Source: a virus. From it: a DNA stretch of 64,000 bases. How positions within the stretch are numbered: position 1 is the stretch's first letter; each line of letters begins with the position of its first letter. Below the pieces are notes generated by a model. It worked only from the letters and a program-made list of their open reading frames with translations. It was not told where the DNA came from and made no database searches. A program made the position numbers and the translations under genes. Positions 60,476 to 64,000 of the stretch are shown here, in pieces. Location of the stretch: IMG/VR virus record IMGVR_UViG_3300008120_000012, positions 30,592 through 94,591 of that record. One strand, given 5' to 3'.

Positions 60476-60919
60476 TTATTCGCAAATATAAGAAAATGAC
60501 ATGTGGAATTTATCTTCAGCACCTGGAGAAAATGGAGTATTAAAATCCATTGGCTCATCATTTCCAGATCCAGCATGTTGCCATAATGTCATAGTTGTAC
60601 TAGAAGGAACTAAGTGTCCTTTTAAACTGTAATGACGCAATGTTGGTAAAGTATCATGCGCTGAACCGCCATAAACATCTGTGTGATATTTAGATGCAAA
60701 TGGTAAAGTTAAAGAGTATTGTCCTGTGCCAAAGTTAGTAACAGTAGTATACAAAACATCAATTTGTACTATAACTAAATTACCAATCTTAATATAAGAT
60801 CCAGTTGCTGGTGTTCCAGTAAATGCAAGACCAGTTCCAGCCCAAGTAGGTGAGTATGTTTTAATTTCTGTTGTTAAGCCATCAGTATCGCCAAATGCTG
60901 GATGAGTAAAACGTGCCAT
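60476..60919 (-). CDS. Small structural protein (fibre/tail-like)
   Basis: A 147-residue Thr/Ser/Gly-rich beta protein (WAGTGLAFTGTPATGSYIKIG, VIVQIDVLYTTVTNFGTGQYSLTLPF). The repeat pattern is typical of phage-tail or host-recognition domains. It overlaps the upstream gene by one base. It is encoded away from the tail genes, on the opposite strand. Role inferred from composition only. Confidence 0.55.
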   Translation of the reverse strand: MARFTHPAFGDTDGLTTEIKTYSPTWAGTGLAFTGTPATGSYIKIGNLVIVQIDVLYTTVTNFGTGQYSLTLPFASKYHTDVYGGSAHDTLPTLRHYSLKGHLVPSSTTMTLWQHAGSGNDEPMDFNTPFSPGAEDKFHMSFSYICE

Positions 60920-61203
60920 TATATTGCAGTCTCCAAACCAATTTGAATTACTGCTACTGACATTCCAGTTGTAGATGCAATAGCATAAAGTGCATCAGAG
61001 CCAGGAAGTTCAAAGGAAATAGAATGATTTGGCAAAATTCTAAAACCATAATTGGTTGAAGAAACAGTTTCATCTCCACCAAGATAAATATATCCAGATG
61101 CATTTACGTTTTGAACAGTAAAATCTAATCCAGAATGTGAGCCAAACGGAGTTAATCGTAAAGGCGTTGTATTGCTAACTGCGGTTAATGAATGCTGTGT
61201 CAT
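60919..61203 (-). CDS. Small structural-like protein
   Basis: A 94-residue beta-rich protein (SLTAVSNTTPLRLTPFGSHS ... LDFTVQNVNASGYIYLGG ... SISFELPGSDALYAI). The ILPNHSISFELPGSDALYAI part resembles small virion decoration or fibre-associated proteins. It overlaps both neighbours. Possibly a head or tail decoration protein. Confidence 0.55.
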   Translation of the reverse strand: MTQHSLTAVSNTTPLRLTPFGSHSGLDFTVQNVNASGYIYLGGDETVSSTNYGFRILPNHSISFELPGSDALYAIASTTGMSVAVIQIGLETAI

Positions 61204-61451
61204 GTTGTAATTATATCATTCTTTTCATTTTGTCCACGAGCAATGGCAGCGCATATTTTAAAGGCTTTTTCAGTTCGGCGGGATTTAAGAAGGCCCATTC
61301 TTTTCCATAAAGGAACAGTAGCCTCTATATCCTGTGCAATCTGCTCTCTGATTTCTTTAACAGTCAAGATAACTAATTGCATCACATCAGCCTTTTGATC
61401 ATCAGTTAAATCATCAAAGGTACTTTTAGAAACAACGTTATCTTCAGACAT
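61200..61451 (-). CDS. Hypothetical protein
   Basis: An 83-residue helical protein (DDLTDDQKADVMQLVILTVKEIREQI) with a basic middle (KRMGLLKSRRTEKAFKIC). It overlaps both neighbours by 4-8 bases. No assigned function. Confidence 0.6.
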   Translation of the reverse strand: MSEDNVVSKSTFDDLTDDQKADVMQLVILTVKEIREQIAQDIEATVPLWKRMGLLKSRRTEKAFKICAAIARGQNEKNDIITT

Positions 61452-61605
61452 ATGTTTCTTTTAGCATTGTAAGAATATCATCATATACACCCTTAACCCA
61501 AAGGTATCTTGGATCTGAAGGATCGTTGAGTGCATTAGTTTCCAATACAGTTTTACATCTTTCTTCAATAAGATAAATAATCTTATCTTTTGTATCTTCT
61601 GCCAT
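61444..61605 (-). CDS. Small hypothetical protein
   Basis: A 53-residue acidic helical protein (DTKDKIIYLIEERCKTVLETN) with SD AGGGGG. Its stop overlaps the next gene by 8 bases. Function unknown. Confidence 0.6.
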   Translation of the reverse strand: MAEDTKDKIIYLIEERCKTVLETNALNDPSDPRYLWVKGVYDDILTMLKETYV

Positions 61606-61613
61606 TTTTCCCC

Positions 61614-61859
61614 CTATAGTTCTTCTATGTTTTCATCAAATTCTTCTGCAAAAGAATTTATTTCATAAAAAGTTCCCCATTTTTGATAAATGGGATATGT
61701 AACCTTATAGATATATGAATACACTTTATACTTTAATCCAAAATTATTATCCTCATCCAGCATAGCAATTTTCCAAATCGCTGTTCCATTGATTTCACCA
61801 ACAAAATTGGCAAACCAGCGCAAAGGTGGTTTTGAATTGTGTATAACAGTTGTCTTCAT
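61614..61859 (-). CDS. Small hypothetical protein
   Basis: An 81-residue protein rich in Trp/Tyr/Phe (RWFANFVGEINGTAIWKIAML, YKVYSYIYKVTYP) with an acidic tail. It starts at an ATG 6 bases behind a consensus promoter, without SD. Function unknown. Confidence 0.6.
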   Translation of the reverse strand: MKTTVIHNSKPPLRWFANFVGEINGTAIWKIAMLDEDNNFGLKYKVYSYIYKVTYPIYQKWGTFYEINSFAEEFDENIEEL

Positions 61860-61865
61860 GATTCT

Positions 61866-61894
61866 ATTATTCCATAAAAGTTTTCATATGTCAA
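61866..61894 (-). promoter_or_regulatory. Promoter TTGACA-N17-AATAAT, leaderless
   Basis: On the minus strand TTGACA (61889-61894) and TGG-AATAAT (61866-61874). The hexamer ends 6 bases before the ATG at 61859. Confidence 0.68.
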
Positions 61895-61986
61895 GACTTA
61901 GGAACGAGTCTTTCCCAACCGCATCTTTGGCAGTAGTATAAAATCTTATCTCCCATGTCTAATTCTTGATATCTGTGTAGGTGCAT
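61891..61986 (-). CDS. Zinc-ribbon micro-protein
   Basis: A 31-residue protein: HLHRYQELDMGDKILYYCQRC then GWERLVPKS. Two His at the start and CQRC could bind zinc. It sits 6 bases behind a leaderless promoter and its last bases overlap the -35 element of the next gene. Expression is plausible; function unknown. Confidence 0.5.
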   Translation of the reverse strand: MHLHRYQELDMGDKILYYCQRCGWERLVPKS

Positions 61987-61992
61987 TTTAAT

Positions 61993-62001
61993 ATTATAAC
62001 A
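61993..62001 (-). promoter_or_regulatory. Extended -10 promoter (TGTTATAAT), leaderless
   Basis: Ends 6 bases before the ATG at 61986 on the minus strand. Its TG overlaps the end of the upstream sRNA locus. Confidence 0.6.
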
Positions 62002-62080
62002 GAAAGGGGGCTGCTAGTTGTAATCAGAAAGGGAATTTTACTAGCAGCCCCTCTGCTCCACAGAAAGGGAAAGGAGCAGT
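61998..62080 (-). ncRNA. Double-hairpin sRNA with anti-Shine-Dalgarno-like loops
   Basis: The predicted transcript starts at A62080, 7 bases past TATACT. Hairpin 1: CTGCTCC/GGAGCAG (62079-62073 with 62059-62053), loop TTTCCCTTTCTGT. Hairpin 2: GGGGCTGCTAGT/ACTAGCAGCCCC, 12 perfect pairs (62051-62040 with 62018-62007), 21-base loop containing CCCTTTCTG. A U-rich tail (CTTTCTGTT) with a third CCCTTTCTG follows. No start codon or ORF lies inside. CCUUUCU equals the 3' end of 16S rRNA, so the loops could pair with ribosome-binding sites. Nothing known was matched. Confidence 0.65.
62000..62069 (-). repeat. Three copies of CCCTTTCTG
   Basis: On the minus strand the 9-mer occurs at 62069-62061, 62033-62025 and 62008-62000: once in each hairpin loop and once spanning the end of the terminator stem and its tail. 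Confidence 0.85.
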
Positions 62081-62086
62081 ACTATA

Positions 62087-62115
62087 AGTATAGCAAGGGT
62101 AGATCGTGATGTCAA
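62087..62115 (-). promoter_or_regulatory. Very strong promoter TTGACA-N14-TGC-TATACT
   Basis: On the minus strand TTGACA (62110-62115), a 17-base spacer ending TGC, and TATACT (62087-62092). It is nearly consensus at every element and stands directly behind the SGNH gene stop. It drives the double-hairpin RNA. Confidence 0.8.
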
Positions 62116-62116
62116 A

Positions 62117-63073
62117 TTAGGGGTTAAGGTCGTCTTTTATTAGATCAAAAAATTTTTCAGCAATATGTATTTGAGAGTGACTTCCAAAGTGTTGATTATC
62201 TGCTGCTATATTATAAGTTTTATTGTCTTTTTGTTGCAAATTTTGATGACATGAAAAATTTACAATTTTATTTTTTTTGGATATTTTTGAATATATATTT
62301 GCTTCATCTAAATCATTAATATAGTACCTAAAATAGGTAGGGTCTGACATAGATTTTATTTTATTAAAAAATGCTGTAGAAAGGGTGCTCCATGTTCCCC
62401 AATATAGTTTAATTCCACTTACAAAACAATATTGTTCTAATAAATGTATTTGTTGTATTGTATAAAAATGAACAAATTCAATAGGCAAAACATCACTAAC
62501 ACTGTGGGGCAATTTAGAATATTGTGGCTGCCAACTTTCTGAATCATTACTTATAAAATTTGCATAGCAGATGTCTGTTAGAAATGGTTTTACTTCTTTG
62601 TTTGTGTAACAATAAAAATCGCTGTATGGTATGCCAAGATCTTCAAATCTTCCTGGAATAAGTGGTAAATAAACTCTATTTATATCTGGCCAAAGACATA
62701 AAATAATCTCTGGATTGCCAAACTTTCTTATGTAAGCAAAAATTCTATAAATTAACCCTATTATAGACCCCCCATTTACACTTAAATTTGCACATTCTTT
62801 ATTAGACCATTTTTTTATATAATTAGGCCAAATATATTTTTCTTCTAATCCTTGCCCAAATGTCATTGAACAACCCACCATAAGTATATCTGCTAGTTTT
62901 GTAAAATCATCATCTCTATATCCATAATTATTTATTCTTCCTTTATCTATTGTTATTGTCTCAGGATCATATTGGTTTAACTTTATGTTGTCAGATAGTC
63001 TTAAGTTATTTAAAAAAATTTTTTTTAAACTATCATCGGTCCAGGTTTGTTTTTTACCCATAAAATAATTCAT
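62117..63073 (-). CDS. SGNH/GDSL-type hydrolase, second copy
   Basis: A 318-residue paralog of the plus-strand SGNH gene (45165-46109). LMVGCSMTFGQGLEEKYIWP is block I with the Ser, NLSVNGGSIIGLIYRIFAYI block II, LWPDINRVY block III and DNQHFGSHSQIH block V (D-x-x-H). KFGNPEIILCLWPD aligns with NFGNPQVIFFNVPD of the paralog. Likely glycan acyl hydrolase or transferase. No good SD. Confidence 0.72.
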   Translation of the reverse strand: MNYFMGKKQTWTDDSLKKIFLNNLRLSDNIKLNQYDPETITIDKGRINNYGYRDDDFTKLADILMVGCSMTFGQGLEEKYIWPNYIKKWSNKECANLSVNGGSIIGLIYRIFAYIRKFGNPEIILCLWPDINRVYLPLIPGRFEDLGIPYSDFYCYTNKEVKPFLTDICYANFISNDSESWQPQYSKLPHSVSDVLPIEFVHFYTIQQIHLLEQYCFVSGIKLYWGTWSTLSTAFFNKIKSMSDPTYFRYYINDLDEANIYSKISKKNKIVNFSCHQNLQQKDNKTYNIAADNQHFGSHSQIHIAEKFFDLIKDDLNP

Positions 63074-63184
63074 TTAATAAATAAACCAACCCTTTTTACT
63101 ATTTTTGTTTCTAATAATTTTGTTTTTTATTAATGAATATTTAAAATATAAAAATAAAATTTTATTAATTATTTGCTTTTTCAT
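63074..63184 (-). CDS. Lys/Ile-rich micro-protein
   Basis: A 36-residue basic, hydrophobic peptide (KKQIINKILFLYFKYSLIKN) whose stop abuts the SGNH start. It sits 6 bases behind an extended -10 promoter. It may be a leader or toxin-like peptide, or only the leader of the SGNH message. Very A+T-rich, so chance is possible. Confidence 0.4.
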   Translation of the reverse strand: MKKQIINKILFLYFKYSLIKNKIIRNKNSKKGWFIY

Positions 63185-63190
63185 ATACAA

Positions 63191-63199
63191 ATTATATCA
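63191..63199 (-). promoter_or_regulatory. Extended -10 promoter (TGATATAAT), leaderless
   Basis: Ends 6 bases before the ATG at 63184. It probably also drives the SGNH hydrolase. Confidence 0.58.
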
Positions 63200-63388
63200 T
63201 TTGTTGTCTGGATGATCTAATGGAGTAGGGGCAGTAATTAAACACTTACAAGACATACATTCAGCATCATCTAATAAATACATTTGTATTTCATATGTAT
63301 TGGGGTCAAATTCAGCAGTGATTCTAAGCAGAGTAGACCCACAACATGGACATACTGGAGTTGGGATACCTCTTACATCTAATGTCAT
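63197..63388 (-). CDS. Zinc-ribbon small protein
   Basis: A 63-residue protein with CPCCG and CMSCKC forming a four-Cys ribbon around a beta middle (LLRITAEFDPNTYEIQMYLL). The ATG at 63388 overlaps the previous stop (ATGA); it is preferred to the longer ATG form. Its stop overlaps the -10 of the next gene. Function unknown. Confidence 0.6.
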   Translation of the reverse strand: MTLDVRGIPTPVCPCCGSTLLRITAEFDPNTYEIQMYLLDDAECMSCKCLITAPTPLDHPDNK

Positions 63389-63573
63389 ATATCCCACCAA
63401 ACCCTTATAGTTCCGCCACAATGATCACATTTATATTTAATATGTTTACCCTCATCATAATGCTGTTTATATAGTTTTGCCTGTAGTTTCATGTCAGGTT
63501 CGTGCGTATCTTTTCCACAATATGGGCATATTTCCGCACCAACATACTCGTATACATGTTTACAAAATGTCAT
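63385..63573 (-). CDS. Zinc-ribbon small protein
   Basis: A 62-residue protein with CPYCGKDTHEPD and CDHCGGTIRVWW, a classical C-x2-C ... C-x2-C ribbon on a Lys-rich helix. Coupled to both neighbours by ATGA overlaps. Function unknown. Confidence 0.65.
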   Translation of the reverse strand: MTFCKHVYEYVGAEICPYCGKDTHEPDMKLQAKLYKQHYDEGKHIKYKCDHCGGTIRVWWDI

Positions 63574-63665
63574 ACTAGTGCTGCAAACACAATCGCTACT
63601 AATACTAAAACACTTATTAATGAAACAAATGCTTTAAAATTTTTATCTGCCTTTTCTTTATTCAT
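63570..63665 (-). CDS. Single-pass membrane micro-protein
   Basis: A 31-residue protein with a Lys-rich N-terminus and one transmembrane helix (FVSLISVLVLVAIVFAALV). ATGA overlap with the downstream gene and an SD-like GGGGTGA upstream support expression. Function unknown. Confidence 0.55.
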   Translation of the reverse strand: MNKEKADKNFKAFVSLISVLVLVAIVFAALV

Positions 63666-63667
63666 AA

Positions 63668-63793
63668 TCACCCCATAAATCTAAAACTAAAATGTTTTGG
63701 GCATACGTTAATTATCTGACCTGTATCTTTCTCAGGCTGCGTATATTCTGCCTTGCTGCTGCAGTAGTAACATAACTCTTTTGTGGCTATCAT
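63668..63793 (-). CDS. Zinc-binding micro-protein
   Basis: A 41-residue protein with CYYC and CPKHF (C-x2-C ... C-x2-H), like the small actinobacterial zinc protein encoded at 48961. It lies 9 bases behind an extended -10 box. Function unknown. Confidence 0.55.
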   Translation of the reverse strand: MIATKELCYYCSSKAEYTQPEKDTGQIINVCPKHFSFRFMG

Positions 63794-63802
63794 TGTCTTT
63801 AT

Positions 63803-63811
63803 ATTCTATCA
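63803..63811 (-). promoter_or_regulatory. Extended -10 promoter (TGATAGAAT)
   Basis: Same sequence as the chaperone promoter at 8995. It ends 9 bases before the ATG at 63793 and overlaps the stop of the next gene. Confidence 0.5.
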
Positions 63812-64000
63812 TAAATCGTAAGATGGTGCTGGGTGATCTTCTTTAAATTTTTTATCAGGGTACAGATGATTCCTAGGATTAACCAGATGGGCATCGCTTT
63901 TATCATGCCCAAATGTTATTAGAATATGTCTATTGGGGCCAGCCTCTAAGGGTCTTACTCCATGATCATATTTTTTATGAACTCCAGGAAACATTATTAA
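63809..64000 (-). CDS. 2-oxoglutarate/Fe(II) oxygenase-like protein, C-terminal part
   Basis: The frame is open through the window edge, so the 5' end is missing. FPGVHKKYDHGVRPLEAGPN and RHILITFGHD have the distal H-x10-R-like ligands of prolyl-4-hydroxylase-type oxygenases (HGVRP ... G-x-R). Such enzymes hydroxylate proteins or other substrates. The N-terminal H-x-D would be outside the window, so the call is tentative. Confidence 0.5.
   Translation of the reverse strand, partial: LIMFPGVHKKYDHGVRPLEAGPNRHILITFGHDKSDAHLVNPRNHLYPDKKFKEDHPAPSYDL

Noticed and set aside
62117-62119. The double hairpin at 62007-62079 as only a terminator of the SGNH gene
   Set aside because: A near-perfect promoter separates that gene from the hairpins, and repeated loop sequences are not needed for termination; the second hairpin may nevertheless stop both transcripts.

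Overview
The window is a contiguous piece of a tailed double-stranded DNA phage genome with siphovirus architecture. It is A+T-rich (about one third G+C by eye) and densely packed, with many ATGA-type stop/start overlaps and no gene-free stretch above about 130 bases. The host is probably an actinobacterium, most likely a low-G+C freshwater type. The evidence is a WhiB-type Fe-S regulator, an actinobacterial-style small zinc protein, an FmdB-type zinc ribbon, and a dozen or so start codons placed 6-9 bases behind an extended -10 box (TGnTATAAT), as expected for leaderless mRNAs. No integrase, excisionase or repressor was recognised, so a lytic life style is likely. Both ends of the window cut genes.

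Layout. (1) 1-25.4 kb, plus strand, virion genes: portal, HK97-type prohead protease fused to a scaffold with an internal restart, major capsid protein, a small protein sharing a capsid N-arm motif, head-tail connectors, tail terminator, major tail protein, two paralogous tail assembly chaperones, a 2322-residue tape measure protein, and distal and minor tail proteins. (2) 25.4-37.3 kb, replication and recombination: DnaB-type helicase, CHC2/TOPRIM primase, ssDNA-binding protein, DnaE-type polymerase, MazG-like pyrophosphohydrolase, RecA-like recombinase, a PDDEXK Holliday-junction resolvase candidate, a Cas4-like exonuclease and a RuvC-like resolvase, interspersed with small zinc and HTH proteins. 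(3) 37.3-39.6 kb: small and large terminase, about 37 kb away from the portal. (4) 39.6-44.4 kb, envelope and lysis: an Ala-rich secreted protein under a near-consensus promoter and a perfect terminator, a large secreted PA14-domain protein that appears to start at AUU, small membrane proteins and a lipoprotein (holin/spanin candidates), and a CHAP endolysin. (5) 44.4-56.2 kb, accessory genes: proteasome-like Ntn hydrolase, SGNH hydrolase plus carbamoyltransferase, Hsp20, a structured RNA, HNH nuclease, thermonuclease, WhiB, a kinase-nucleotidyltransferase fusion, a glycosyltransferase, and an IMPDH/GMP-reductase. (6) 56.3-64 kb, minus strand, convergent across a terminator: two glycosyltransferases and an FkbM methyltransferase, a CAU tRNA, a cupin, a pyrimidine-dimer glycosylase-like protein, two small virion-like proteins, a second SGNH hydrolase, a run of micro-proteins (many CxxC zinc binders), a 2-oxoglutarate oxygenase fragment, and a small RNA locus.

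The most unusual elements are two apparent non-coding RNAs. The first, complement(61998..62080), lies behind a near-perfect promoter (TTGACA-N14-TGC-TATACT). It folds into two hairpins whose loops each present CCCUUUCUG, with a third copy at the end; CCUUUCU is also the 3' end of bacterial 16S rRNA, so it looks like an anti-Shine-Dalgarno-mimic sRNA. The second, 48036..48122, is closed by a perfect 11-bp stem that doubles as its terminator. Also notable are the leaderless-promoter programme, the nested scaffold start, the duplicated tail chaperone and the non-canonical AUU start.
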